A stretch of DNA of 64,000 bases from Taxawa tesnikishii (nom. ined.) (GCA_030247885.1 JAPDRO010000023.1:496001-560000), one strand, 5' to 3'; shown: positions 21,391 through 33,538, numbered from the stretch's first letter. The notes: a model not told the origin generated them from the letters alone. Translations and numbers: made by a program.

Positions 21391-24039
21391 ATGCAGAGAG
21401 CGCAGGCATCAGGCGACATGCACACGGGAGCTCAGGGCACTCGTAGCACACGACAAAACACTGACACCACCCAACTTTGTTCTTCTGCTGCTTCGTCTTC
21501 TTCTCCTTCTCCTTCTCCTTCTCCTTCTTCTCCTTCTGTAGACGACACCCAAGAGGCATCCTTCGTGAGGGAATCACCATCATCCGAAGCAGCCGATGAC
21601 AGCCCCTCCTCTCTAGAGAGCACCGATCTGACCGGCCACCTGCAACCGCCGTCTGCATCTCCTACACCGCCTGAGCAGTCGGCAAACCCAAGCTACGGCA
21701 TCAGAGAAGTGTTCAGGAGGGGAAATACGCTTGGGATGGAAGACAACACGGAGCAAAGAGATGTTGAAGATGGCGCCAACAACATGTCCAGGAGTCTGCC
21801 TGAAGATGACGGAATGCAAGCTCTGCGACGGAAAATGCAGGAGATCAAGAACTTGGCTGTGTCGACAGAGGAGAAGGCCAAGCGCATGCACATGCTCATG
21901 ACACAGGACTACATTTTGCGGAATCCAGGAAAGCTGCCTCCTGTCTCATTGGCCGGAACGACGGTAGCAGACGCCCGGCTCCCGACTGCTTCCTCCTCCC
22001 TGTCTGGAAGCACGGCACAAGCGTACAACGTCACACCGGCCGATCTCGAGCCGACGTATTGCCCTGAGCCATCGTTGAACGGCGAACTCGACGACCTCCT
22101 CGATGACGAAGAAGAAGACGCTTCCTCCCCTCCTCTGGGCTGCGCTCACTATAAGCGTAACGTCAAGGTCCAATGCTACGACTGCAATCTCTGGTTCACA
22201 TGCCGACACTGCCACGACGCCAGTCCCAACCTACCCTTTCCGCACGCTCTGAACCGCAAGATGACGAAGAACATGCTGTGCATGCTCTGCCAAACGCCAC
22301 AACCCGCGGCCGAGGCGTGCGCCAACTGCGGCGAGACGGCCGCCTACTACTTCTGTCCTAAATGCGTGCTCTGGGACAACGACGCGACCAAGAAAATCTA
22401 CCACTGCGACGACTGTGGCATCTGTCGGCGCGGCGAGGGGCTGGGGAAGGATTACGTGCACTGCAAACGCTGCAACGTCTGCATTTCCATCTCCACGTCC
22501 ACATCACATCCCTGCATTGAGAGAGCGACAGAGTGCGACTGCCCGCTGTGTTTGGAGTATCTCTTCTCGAGCTCAGCGCCAGTCGTGAGTCTGCTGTGCG
22601 GTCACTATATGCACGCGGCTTGCTACAAGGATCTGATGTCTGTGACGTACCGATGTCCCGTCTGCAGCAAGAGCGCCGTGAACATGGAGCTGCAATGGCG
22701 CAAGCTCGACGACGAGATCAGGATGCAACCGATGCCGGAAGAAGAGCTAGTGGACAACGCCGAACTGGCACAAGATCCTTCCCTCACCCGCGGACCGCTC
22801 ACCGAAGGCGACCACGTCACCACCACCACCACCGCAGCCGGAGACCGGTCGCAGGAACAAGAGGACGTCGTGCGCGCGGTGCCCCGCCGCATGCCCAAAA
22901 GGTCTGGGTCGGCTGCAACGACTGCGGCGGCCGAGGCTGGACCCCTTTCCACTGGCTCGGCCTGAAATGTCCCGTCTGTGACGGTTACAACACCAACCAA
23001 TCCACGCCCGTGGGCGGCGACACGCTCACTACGCGCCCGCTCGTCGGGACGAGCCGCCAGCGACAGCACGACTTCACCGGCATGGACGTCATGCGGAGCG
23101 TCGTCGAGAGCGTGGACGGGCCGCAGGGGTCGGACGGGTTGGACGGGTTGGAGAGGGAGGCCGGGGAGGGTCGGAGGGCGAGGCGGTCAAGGGGTCGGAA
23201 CTGAAGGTGGTGGTGGTGAGGAGGACGAGAGGACCGACAGCGCATACGCGCGCTCGCCGCCTCAGCCAGCAGCAGCTCCCCTCAACCACTCGGCGGCGGG
23301 TCCGCGCTCCCCCGCGGCGGTCGCGGCGGCGGCGGCGGCCGGTATTTTCTCCGCGCCGAAGCCGAGGGCGAGACCCTACCCACGGCCGGAGGGAGCCGGC
23401 TCGCGCTCCCGATCCCGATCCCCGTCATCGACACGGCGAGGTTCAGCCCCTACGACATCATCCAGAGCGTGAGCAGGAGCCTCAGTCCGATGAGGGGGTA
23501 CGCCGAAGGCATGCGTGGCTACGCCGAAGGCATGAGGGACTACGCGCCGGACGTGAGGGGTTACGTGCCCGATGTCAGGGGTATGCCGAGAGCATGAGGG
23601 GCTTCTGGGAGGGGCTGGACGTGGGCGTGCCGAATGCGTCCGCGGGTTGGGTCAGGGAGCAGATGCAGGGCGCGTGGGGTGGCAGCCCCAGGTTCGGACC
23701 CGTGCTGGGACGGGCGGCGGCGGGGGACGGAGGTGGCGGCGTCGGTGTTGCTGCTGCTGCTGCTGCGGAGGGACTGCTGGGGCCTAGGAAGCGCGACGAG
23801 GGCGGTGGTGAGGACGTTGTCGAGGAAGAGGATGATGTGGTGGATTTTGGGGCACGGATGGCCATTTCTTGTCTGCGGGTGAGGATGATGATGAGGATGA
23901 TGATGATGAGGATGGAGGGGAGGATGAGGACGAATGGGAGAGCGAAGAGAGCGATGAGGATGGCGATCTCGCTGATGGCGACGAGGATGGCAACGATGAG
24001 GATGGTGTGGGGTTCTTGGAGTTGCTTGGGCACCGGTAA
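21391..24039 (+). CDS. CHY/CTCHY/RING zinc-finger E3 ubiquitin ligase
   Basis: Pirh2/RCHY1-type ubiquitin ligase. The ATG at 21391 starts a Ser-rich low-complexity N-terminus; a helical stretch (MQALRRKMQEIKNLAVSTEE) follows near residue 155. The zinc-binding core runs from about residue 250: CHY finger beginning CAHYKRNVKVQCYDC, CTCHY part (CPKCVLWDNDATKKIYHC), then RING (CPLCLEYLFSSS, HYMHAACYKDL, YRCPVC). The rubredoxin-like C-terminal knuckle (WVGCNDCGGRGWTPFHWLGL, CPVCDGYNTNQ) lies in another frame from about 22900. Further downstream are a heptad-like repeat (RGYAEGM, RGYAEGM, RDYAPDV, RGYVPDV) and an acidic tail ending LLGHR at 24039. Frames change at about 22894-22900, 23578-23581 and 23845-23852, each as one missing base, with additional changes likely at 23150-23345. 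The family tail is conserved, so I read this as one gene with sequence undercalls; a degenerating gene is the alternative. Confidence 0.85.
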
Positions 24040-25554
24040 AACAGCGTGGTGTTCTCTGTTGGCCTCGTGAGGTCGTCCCCTCCCTTTTGGCTTTTGAAGC
24101 TTGTTTTGTGGAATTGCATCGCGTTGGTTTATGGAGAGGATGGGCCTGATGTTGCTGGCGTTGGAGAGGGTTTTGTACTGGATGCTGTGAAAAAGTATCA
24201 CGACCGAGCTGCTTACTGTGACTGCCATACATTGCATTGGATACTGAATCTTACGGGTATCGCACTTAGGGAGGGGGAGGTTTGAACATGTTGCCTTTGC
24301 AAAGTAAAAGTATCAACAAGCGGACATGGCCTGAAACTCTTATAACGCGCTGTCAGTGCGGCCACAGAACTGGCCCGTATCCCTCCTCAACACCTACAAC
24401 ACACATGCGCCCGGCTCAAGCCTCGCAAGCATGTCTATCCAGAACTCTCTCATGAGGTGCGAGAGTACACCCCGGCCACGGAGCATCCCAGATCCCCTCT
24501 CCCCCTCCCCCTCTCCGCAGATCCGCCAATTACGGAACAAAAGGAGCAGCCACCTTTCAGCGCCAAAGGTCCTCCTACTATCGCAGAAACTACGCGGAAC
24601 CAGCTTCGCCTTCACTGAGTTTCCATTCCAGTAAAATGCAGAGGCCCTTAGGCACACCCCACATCTCACGGGGTCTTGCCCCAAATTGGAACGGCGGGCC
24701 ACGGGGATATATATCCGACGCACAAAGGGAAACGGAAGAGCAGGGCAATTTGTTCGCCAAAACCCAACCCCCGCGGAAGAGAATTAGGGTACGAGGGGGA
24801 AAAAAGGCCATCCAGGTTCGATGACGGAGTGCCCTGCCGTTTTTGAGGAAATGTTGTGTACAGGTAAACTCGACTCTGCCTGAGGAAGAAGCTCTGGTGT
24901 TACACATCGAGTGGGACAAGCTGTATATATGTGTTGGGTTTCTCATACTTAAACTTGGTTCGCAATCGAGGTCCCTGCCCCGTCGGCGATGATGATAGTG
25001 GACTGAAGATACGAGCAATGGGATCTGATACTGACCATATATACATTGTCATTCCGGTCCTCTACTGGGTGGCCCGTTGGCGGCTTGATTTATCTATCTT
25101 CGACGCAGCAGGTTCCGGATAGTTTCGCGGCTGACCTTCTCAACTCTAACCTCCCTCGGTTCACGACGTGTCCAGCGAACGAATCCTGACCGAAACATGT
25201 CGTTCGAGACATCGTCTTTCTTCTGTGGGTTGCAGTTGCGATCAACGATGCTGTCGCCAGGAGCCAGATGATAAGAAGGGGTGCGAGTCGTGTCTAATTT
25301 GTGGAATGGCTGTGCCGGGCGTTTTTCCGAGCATCTGCAAACGGAGGCTCGTGGCCGCGTTCGATCTGGGAAAGATGCGGAGTCCCCCTCTCTGACAGCA
25401 CCTAACCATACACATCATCAGAGAGACCGCATCGTTCGCTGACGCGGAGAAACATTGCAGCGAGCAACTACTGCGATGCTCGTACACACATAAAAGGCAA
25501 GTCAAGCATATCGTCAGGTCAAGTAGTTGTTGCGTCCCTTTGCATCCTTCCACC
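24040..25554. other. intergenic between CHY ligase and alpha-galactosidase
   Basis: About 1.5 kb with no recognisable gene. A minus-strand 142-codon frame (24590-25018) and a plus-strand frame near 24356 overlap each other without motifs. The last 150 bp are the alpha-galactosidase promoter and leader. Confidence 0.45.
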
Positions 25555-27019
25555 ATGTTCCTCAATCTACTCGCCTTGTCCGCCTTCGCTCTTGAGGCCT
25601 ATGCCCGCAACAATGGCGTGGGCAAGTTGCCCGTCATGGGCTATGACACGTATAATGCCTTCAACGACCAGTTCAACGCCTCTTTGACCATTGAACAAGC
25701 CCGTCTCATGAAGGAATATGGCTTGGTTGACGCAGGATACAACACTGTGCGTACAACACGATTTGCCGCGGAGACCCGTCCAATTCGACTAATCCGCAAA
25801 GTTCATTCTGGATGACTTCTACACCGAGTTGAACCGATCGTCAACAGGCGAGCTGGTGGCCAACCTTACGCGATTCCCAGGCGGCATGCGGGAATGGACG
25901 CAAGCCATCAACCGGTATGGCGTCAGTGGGAGCGCATACTCGAGCAACGGCTACAAGACCTGCGGTGGCTACCCTGGCGCATACGGCCACGAGCTTCAAG
26001 ATCTCGAAACCTGGAGGTCCTGGGGCTGGAACCGTATGGTGAAGTATGACAACTGCTACATCCCCTTCGACAACATCACTATGGAAAACGAGTTTGGCCG
26101 GTTCAGGAGAATGGGCGATGCCATCGACCAACTCGCGTACAAATACCACGAGAAGCCGTTCATCTACTCACTGTGCCAGTGGGGATGGGAGAACCCACAA
26201 AACTGGGCCCCGCGCATAGCACAAGCGTGGCGTATCGACCCAGACATCAAGCCGTTCTGGTACAGCATCGCATCGATCCTTCAGCTAGCCTCCGAGAGCT
26301 ACCTGGCCAGCGATTTCTACCAGCACGGCGACCTCGACATGCTCGAAGTCGGCAATTCCGGGCAAGGCTCACCCGTCGGCAACCTGACCGTCGCCGAACA
26401 GCGCAGCCACTTCACCGCCTGGGCCCTGCTGAAATCGCACCTCCTGATCGGCACCGATCTCCGCAACGCGACCAAAGACAAGCTCGACATCCTGCTGAAC
26501 AAGGAACTCATCGCCATAAACCAGGACCCCAACGAAGGCAAACCCATCGCCCCCTTCCGCATCGGCGCGCAGGACAACTTCGAAACCATCACCTACAACG
26601 CGAGTCACCCGCCCCCTTACTGGGCCGGAAACTCCTCCTACGGCGCCGTCTTCATGATCATCAACACGGCCGACCACCCGCAGACCATGGGCTTCAACCT
26701 TACGGAGAACTGGGCCATCAGAGCGGGACGACAGTACAAGGTCCGCGACATGTGGGCGCATAAAGACGTGGGTATCGCGGTCAGGAACTGGACCGTTACA
26801 CTCGACACGCACGATGTTGCTGCCCTATTGCTCACGGACGCCGGGCCGGAGCCTGTGCAGGCGTTGGATCTGACGCCGTGCGCGCCGCCATTTCTGTTGC
26901 ATCAGTGCACTGCGCCGAACGGAAGCTAGTAAGTCCGGAGTTCTGATGTTGGCTGCTCGTGAGCGAGTGCTGACTGTGACAATAGTGTTGACACGAACGT
27001 AACTGAGTGGGGGTTCTAG
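25555..27019 (+). CDS. secreted alpha-galactosidase, GH27
   Basis: Glycoside hydrolase family 27 enzyme removing terminal alpha-1,6-galactose from galactomannan and raffinose-type sugars. Three exons with introns 25747-25801 and 26929-26985. A signal peptide (MFLNLLALSAFALEAYA) is followed by the mature start near RNNGVGKLPVMGYDTYNAF. Catalytic blocks are VKYDNCYIPFDN (nucleophile Asp in YDNC), SLCQWGWENPQNWA, and GDLDMLEVGN (acid/base Asp region). Multiple Asn-X-Ser/Thr sites fit secretion. The open frame appears to end at CTAPNGS-stop, but that stop overlaps a GTAAGT donor; splicing to the TAG acceptor at 26985 adds a 34-base last exon coding YVDTNVTEWGF. I therefore place the true end at 27019. 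Length, about 440 residues, is normal for fungal GH27. Confidence 0.93.
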
Positions 27020-28397
27020 AAAACGGGTGACCGGAACCGTTGTCAGTGTTTTCTTAAGAGTGCGGCCGGCGTGGTTGTCAAGGCAGGAGTAACACCGCCC
27101 ACATTCACATCTGTGGTACATCGGGTCGGGCTGAGTCTTACATGTCGTGATGACTAGATGCAGCTGTAAAAGTACCGTTGATCTGCCACGTGTTTCTCCC
27201 TCAAGGCGTTCACGTACATTCGATGTTACCTGTCTAAGTCGAACAGCCGCACTGGAACATCATCTGGAGCTCACTTGGGGTCGACTTCGTATCTGTTGAC
27301 TCATACTCTCCTCCCTGACCGGTGAAGCTCTTCGATATGGAACATCATGATACTGTGACGTGTGTCTGAACCCTTCTAGCACAATGCTGATTCGCTTCGC
27401 CGCCCTCACTAGTGTGGTTTCTGTGGGTAATATAGACATTTTACCCCAACCCGCCCTCATCCTTCAAAATATTGATGTGGAGTTTAACCACCCAAGAACG
27501 TACCGGGCACCTTACACGCAAGCTGGAGCGAGTCTTCGATAGCGTTTCTCTTGGATGATCAGCTCTCAGCTGGTCCACAAAAGAAGGGGGGTTACCAAAT
27601 CGGAGTACATGTCGTGCGGCGTCTCAGAAATCCGAAGGCTGGAGATAAAAAATCCAAGAAAACGCAGAGGTGCGTTAGAACGTCGAGAACGGGTGGCACG
27701 GAAAACGTTCAACCGCCGGCACTAAGAGAGGATGGATGCAAGATGGTCACGGGAACACTGTTCTTTTGCCCTGAGGTTTTCGAATGCAACTGCGGAGAGG
27801 ATTCCCCTTTGAAGACCGGCTCACAGCCGGTTGCAATCGACGGGGGCATGCGGCGTGGGCGCGGAGACGGAGGTTTTACGGTGCCGCCCACTGCAAAGGG
27901 GTGTTTGTACTCAAGGCCGTTGGATGAGAAGAAAGAGGAGATGGAGAGCTGTATATACCTACGATGGAACCCCGCTAGTCCGAGCGGTGGGAATTAGTGG
28001 GGATCGCCTCGCTGGAGATGCATCGATAGAGGTGGAAGCGTACTGAGCACGTGTTGCTGGGGCGGTGTGAGAGCTGTCGAATAGGTGAGAATGATGCCAC
28101 GAACCTCTCGGAACATACAGAGCTTGGACTGGTGTGCTGTACCAAGGTAAACCCTCTTGAAGGGTTGGTTCGAGACAGCAAGAGTGGTCCTCCGTTTGCA
28201 GTCCTCCGACCTCCGGATCCGTTGATGTCTGAGATTGGATTTCGAAGTCAATATGTGTAACCTTCAGTCGAACGACAGAGGACGCCGTTCCATGCATCCC
28301 AACTGGCCGGAGCCCGCTGAAGAACGCCTGGCCATGTCTCCTGTCTCCAATTCCCGTTGCGTATAGTACAGCAATATACACTTCTTCTTCAGAACTT
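27020..28397. other. convergent intergenic, no gene seen
   Basis: About 1.4 kb between the tails of GH27 and mS23. A 148-codon plus frame at 27551-27997 is Lys/Gly-rich with no domain; I do not call it. Confidence 0.45.
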
Positions 28398-29233
28398 TCA
28401 CGCATGCAATGGAGCCTCTCCGAACGCCTGCGTCCCCTTCCTGCTCCCTGACACACTGCCCTGGTTGGCGACCTCATCAAGTCCCTGCTGTGTGGCCTCC
28501 TCTCCGTAATCCAGCACAGCCTCTTCGTTCTCAGTACCCGAGTAGGCCGCTCCCTGCGTCTGCTTCAAAGTGGCAATCTCCTTCAGCGCCCATTTCCTCC
28601 ATTCCTCGTACTTCTGGTCCTCTAGCTCCATGCCGACCTCCAGCGGGCCCTTGCCGAAGTAAGCCCCAGTCGCAAGAGCCTCCTCCTTCGCAACGCGCCG
28701 CTCAATATCCTCAAAGTGTCGTATGGCATAAAACTCACGCCGTGCTTGATCGTAGGCTGCGCTGCGGGAGAGAGGGTAGCCTGGATGGAGACCGTGCTGC
28801 ATCAGGTAGCGCTGACGTTGTACCACACTGTGTGGACATAAGCACGTATCTTCCGGGACAGCGAGGAAAAGTTGTTATACCTTTCTCCATCGAGCGGTTT
28901 GCCCTCCTGCTCTATGCTGCTCCAATCATACTTCTGGTGATCCTTTCCGTCATCTTCGAGCACTATCCTCGGCCTCGCCAGCTCCCAGGGATGGTCTCCG
29001 AAGAACTCTTCCCGAAGGCTGTCCTCGGCGTAGCTTATCCTAGCGGGTTGGAACATTCTGCTCTTTCGTTTTCTGGAATTGCTTGCGCGGACGGCAGGGC
29101 GCACAAGACGCTGGCCCGGTGGCATTTGCGCTATTACGTCGTACCATGGCGGAGGGGTCGTGAGTTTCTTGTTCTCGAGTAGACGGGTTGCGGCTTGGTG
29201 CACTCGCTGTGCTGCGAAATTGTAGCGGCCCAT
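28398..29233 (-). CDS. RSM25: mitochondrial small ribosomal subunit protein mS23
   Basis: Fungal mS23 (yeast Rsm25), a component of the mitochondrial 37S subunit. Two exons (29233-28881 and 28827-28398; intron 28880-28828 with GTATAA donor and CACAG acceptor) giving 260 residues. Family blocks: start [60 protein letters not shown]-like region, and after the intron [20 protein letters not shown] then [20 protein letters not shown]. It is divergent from the PPR gene at 29581, another mitochondrial gene-expression factor, so the 350-bp gap may coordinate the two. Confidence 0.9.
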
Positions 29234-29580
29234 TGCGGGCTGGTGTATGCTGATTAAAACCTGTCGTTCGTGCGCGAACGTGTTTCAGGTCTTTCCGTAA
29301 ACAGGTCGCAGCTAGGCTGGCACAGAATGGGAGGACAGATGATATAGGATAGAACAGAAGGGCGTCCTGAGTTGTTAGTTCTCCGAACCAATGGCAGACG
29401 GAGATTCCCGCTGACCTTGTCCGTGTCTGCGGCCTCAAAGCTTGTCGCCGTCCGTACTTGAATAATCAATCCCAATCCACTGCCAGCCCATCACCACATC
29501 TTACAGGACCATCAGCATCCAGGAAATGGTTTAGGATGTCAGAGGGATGTCGCTTGATATAAGGACACCATGCGCGCTTC
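29234..29580. promoter_or_regulatory. bidirectional promoter, mS23/PPR
   Basis: The head-to-head gap of about 350 bp separates two mitochondrial gene-expression genes. No clear TATA box. A shared promoter is inferred from geometry only. Confidence 0.4.
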
Positions 29581-31472
29581 ATGTACCTCCTTGGCAGTCT
29601 TTTCCGCACGACGAGCACACAAAAAGTCTCGAAGACAGCATACAGCTCGATTATGACCATCCCGTATCCACAAACACATCAACCCCTGACGATACACCGA
29701 AGAACAGACGGAAGAGCAGGATATCATCAATGCAGGCGGAGCCGTTCTTCTGCAGTCTTGCCGCAAGAGTCCGCAGAGGACATTTTCATACACGCTCTAG
29801 CACGTGCTAGCCTGTGCAGGAAGCATGCAAGACCATTGTCGACAAGAGCTAGGTCACACGTCCGTCAGTCTGGTCCGACAAAGACAAGTCATAGCTCTCT
29901 CCGGAAAGGCGAGACGTCTGCACGCTTCAGCTCGCAGCAAGACAATAGACAAGCAGCCAGAGCCGCCGTAGCAGAAATCCCGAAGGAAGAGCTGGTGGAT
30001 CTGGTCGACTGGTACAACTATGACTTTCGACCCGAGGCGGACCGAGTGGCCGACGGCGAAAGTGTGTCTGACGAGCCGACTACAAATCCTCCGTTCAGCG
30101 AGCAGCTGAAGGAAAGGGAGGCTCGGAAACGCCTATTCTTTGGGGACGAAGAGCAGGCAAGGATTCGCGAGAAGGTCCTACGCCTCGCCCGCACCACCCG
30201 AGCGCCGCTCAGCTCGTTATACGACGCTTACCAGACTCTGCATCAGCCACGGCCAAATCACTTCTCGGGCACCGAAATCCGGCAGCTAATGCACTGCTTC
30301 AGCCAAGTGGAGTGGAAAGACGAAAAAGGCATGCTACGGTACCTTTCCTTGGTGGATGACTTGTCAGACGCGGGCATTCCACTGACAACTACACAATGGA
30401 ATACTGCAATATCGTTCGCCGGACGCTGGGTGCGGCGTGTCACAGCGCTGCAAGTGGAGACTGCCATGCAAATCTGGATACGAATGGAAAAAGAGGCCGG
30501 CGTGGCTGCCAACCACGTCACTTTCAACATCTTGTTTGACGTTGCGATAAAGGCTGGGAAGTACGCGCTGGCAGACGTTGTCATAAAAGAGATGCGCGAC
30601 AGGGGCATGTTGTTCAACCGACACTTTCGCACGAGCATGATTTACTACTACGGCATGAGGGGTGATGGGGATGGTGTCAGAAAAGCATACAGGGAGCTGG
30701 TGGATGCAGGGAGTTCGTGGACACGGCTGTGCTGAACATTGTCATTGTCAGCTTGATAAGAGCTGGGGAGGCCTCTGCGGCGGAACACATTTTTGAGCGC
30801 ATGAAGGGTCTGGACGATGAGTATTCGCAGACGAGACGGCCGCCTCGGGACTGGAGGATGCGGAGACAGCTCGGGAACCTATTGGACAAGGCCGCAAGAC
30901 AGAAGTCTATGACGCCGGAGCGAAGAACAAAGATCCAGGAAGCAACTCCCGTCGCGCCGGATGCGCAGACTTATCGGAGCCTGATCACTTACCACTCAGA
31001 AGAATCCGGCAACATTGACCGCATTACTGAGCTTCTCGGCGACATGCAGGATTATGGACTGCAGCTGGAGGGCTCGATCTTTTACCACTTGTTCATGGGG
31101 TTCACCCGACACGGCGGCATCCGTTATTCGTCGTGGAACAAGAACCGATTGGACAGGCTTTGGGCACAGTTTTTGGCCCTGGTTGAGAGAGACACGTACC
31201 CCAACGTGGACGATTTCGAGGATGAGGAGGGCAACGTGATGATTCGCTCCAAGGATGAGGTTGACGTGCAGGACAGAGGCTGCTATATCGACCGAGGCAT
31301 TGTGACTGCAGTGCTCCAAGCATACAGCAAGTGCGCAGGTCCGGACGCTACTATGCTCGTATGGGAAGAGATCAGGGCGCGATGGAAGCCCGGGAAGGAT
31401 GACTTGGATGCTATTTCATGGGTACTCGTCCAGCTAGACTTGCTGGAGGACTCTCGCCCATCCTACCATTAA
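29581..31472 (+). CDS. pentatricopeptide repeat protein, mitochondrial
   Basis: PPR protein of the fungal Cya5-like group that binds mitochondrial mRNA and supports translation or stability. Repeat-like helices are visible: WNTAISFAGRWVRRVTALQV, HVTFNILFDVAIKAGKYALA, then TAVLNIVIVSLIRAGEASAA and TYRSLITYHSEESGNIDRIT. The N-terminal 100 residues are Arg/Ser-rich without acidic residues in long runs, consistent with a mitochondrial presequence, but the start is uncertain (ATG 29581 or a later ATG at 29653). The frame ends at 30735 as read and the next segment continues in another frame from about 30712. The span is a multiple of three only if one base is missing, and the GGG at 30709-30711 is where the two frames meet. 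About 630 residues; no intron found. Confidence 0.78.
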
Positions 31473-31907
31473 GATCATTAGAGGATCACGATGTACATAT
31501 ACCTTTGTAGATTTCTTGTACAACATGTTTCCAGGATTGCATCCTTCTTCCCTTCTCTTGATGGTCCGTGCGATCTGTCTATCCTATCTCGGTCTTGTGC
31601 TTCCTTGGGCTATCCTGCCATCCTTCGCAAAGACTGCTTCGTGAATACTCTCACTGTAGAAAGGATGTATGTCTGAATGACAGCGGTCTCTTGAATCACT
31701 TTGAGATGAACACACCTGTCAGGCGAGCTGGGGCAAGCAGGTAGGCAGGCAGGCACCATCCTTCAGACGCGCCCGACGACGCGTCCAGCAGATTCGCCTT
31801 CATGAATTCACAAAGATGCCATGACCCTCCTTTCTCTCCAATTTTCCCCTTCTTTCTTTCGCTCTGACTAGTAGCGGTGCCTGAAGATTAACTATCAGTA
31901 TTTTGGC
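31473..31907. other. intergenic PPR-RecQ
   Basis: Holds the PPR 3' UTR and RecQ promoter, with a GGCAGGTAGGCAGGCAGG-like direct repeat near 31735-31755. No gene is seen. Confidence 0.45.
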
Positions 31908-33538
31908 ATGATGCCCGCCCAGAAGAAGACCCGTGCCATCGATTTGGAGTTTACGCTTCGCCGTGTCTTCAACAAGCAATCATTCCGGTATGCGCCACCG
32001 TCCTTCCGCAAAACCTGCACAGCTAATCTCGTTTGCGCAGACCTGTACAGCGAGAGGTAATCACTGCCGCGTTAGAAGGTCACGATGTCTTTCTCCAAGC
32101 CGCCACTTCTTTCGGTAAAAGTTTGTGTTTCCAGCTACCTGCTGTGGTTGACTATGGAAGCATGTCGTTTCCGCGCTTTCCAGTTGTACGAGGCTAACAC
32201 CAGACAGTCACCATTGTAATATCTCCGCTACTGGCGCTCATGGTATGTCAATCAAGGCTATGTCAGCCTTGCGCAACACGCTCACGAACTCTCCTAGAAC
32301 AACCAGATTGCGGCTTTGCGTGCCGCTTCCATACAAGTCGCCACCATCAACAGCAATGTATCAACATCTGTCCGGAACGAGGTTATGGACGACCTGAAGT
32401 GCGGTCACCCCGGACTCGATTACTCTACGTAACTCCTGAGTTCTGTGCCATGGATCACTTTCGCCGGGTACTGCGCATCATCCACGAACAACGCGAACTG
32501 GCTCGTATTGCTGTCGACGAGGCCCACTGTATCTCTGAGTGGGGCCACGACTTCCGACCCAGCTTCAAGATGCTTGACTTTTTCAAGCGCGAGTTCCCCG
32601 ACGTGCCTATGATATGTTGCACAGCCACTGCAACGGAGCGGGTGCGGAACGATATCATCTCGACACTGGGACTGAACCCAAAGGCGCTGAAGCTGTTTAC
32701 TATGACTACCAGCCGACCTAATCTGCACTACGAAGTCCGATTCAAGTCCGATGAGGATGACCATTACGATGATTTTCTGGCCTGGATCCGAGCAGCTCAT
32801 TCCAGACGAGCCAAAAACGCCAGCAGAGCAGCCGAACTTGCAGCAAGGAACGAGCGAGCCACCAATGTCCCCGGTATTATCTACACATTATTCAGGAAAG
32901 ACTGCGAGATCTTGGCCTCCCGCCTCTGCAGCGATGGCATTGGCGCGAAGCCCTACCACGCCGGTTTGACCAACGAGCAGAAGGACGATCACCTCCACGG
33001 TTGGGTCGCGAACAAAGACGGTTACGACATCATCGTCGCGACCACTGCTTTCGGCATGGGCATCGACAAGGAAAACGTGCGCTTCGTCGTGCACTGGCAG
33101 ATACCAAAGTCCTTCGAGGGCTTCTACCAAGAAGCCGGCCGAGCGGGACGAGACGGCAAGGCGAGCGTTTGCATGCTTTACTATTCCCGCGAAGACCGAG
33201 ATCGTGCTGCTTCACTCATGGCGAGAGAGCACGAGAAGAAGATCACTTCGCGGCCTGGGAGTTCCAGGGGCGGTGGAAGCACGCCTGATCCGGCTATGGT
33301 GAACAGGGCGAAGAGTCTGCAGGCGTTGGTGACTTATTGTGAGAACACGTCCGCGTGCAGGCATAAGCTCATTGCGCAGTACTTTGGCGAGCAGATCACG
33401 CCGGAATGCCAGTGGGCGTGCGATTGGCATAAAGATGCCAGGGCGTTGGAGAAGAGGAAGGAGAGTGGATTGGCGAGTGAAGAGTGGTGCTCTACGCAAA
33501 GGCAGACTGGGGCTTATGCTTACGATGAATACGATTGA
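31908..33538 (+). CDS. RecQ-family ATP-dependent DNA helicase
   Basis: Short RecQ-type 3'-5' DNA helicase of about 491 residues, consisting of helicase core plus RecQ zinc-binding region, without an HRDC domain. Exons are separated by introns 31988-32040, 32160-32207 and 32243-32297. Motif I is ATSFGKSLCFQLPA, motif II DEAHCISEWGHDFRP, motif III CCTATATERVRNDI, motif V TTAFGMGIDKENVRFVVHW, and motif VI QEAGRAGRDGKASVCMLYY. Zinc residues lie in YCENTSACRHKLIAQYFGE and CQWACDWH. The second intron begins GC rather than GT: with a GCATGT donor the product reads DYGITIVISPLLALM, the expected motif Ia, while no GT donor fits. The frame changes at the CCCC of 32408-32411, as if one C were missing (VRNEVMDDLKCGHP then RTRLLYVTPEF). 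Two adjacent ATGs (31908, 31911) start the gene. Confidence 0.88.

Noticed and set aside
22816-22901. Intron in the CHY ligase between RING and the C-terminal knuckle
   Set aside because: Frame would be restored but the donor (GTCACC) is poor and no branch site is seen; a one-base loss at the CCC/AAAA run is simpler. Not excluded.
23207-24232. Long open frames on both strands (287, 223, 220 codons) in the CHY ligase tail
   Set aside because: They are shadows of GC-rich acidic coding sequence. The minus-strand frames are His/Pro/Ser-rich low complexity. Part of the plus frame is used as a displaced piece of the ligase.
26173-26812. 196-codon plus frame and 147-codon minus frame over GH27
   Set aside because: Shadows of the alpha-galactosidase exon 2.
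24816-28180. tRNA B-box-like GGTTCGA sequences near 24815 and 28166
   Set aside because: The following bases do not fit the B-box end and no matching A-box or cloverleaf could be drawn.
30258-30638. 126-codon minus frame over the PPR gene
   Set aside because: Antisense shadow with no motif.
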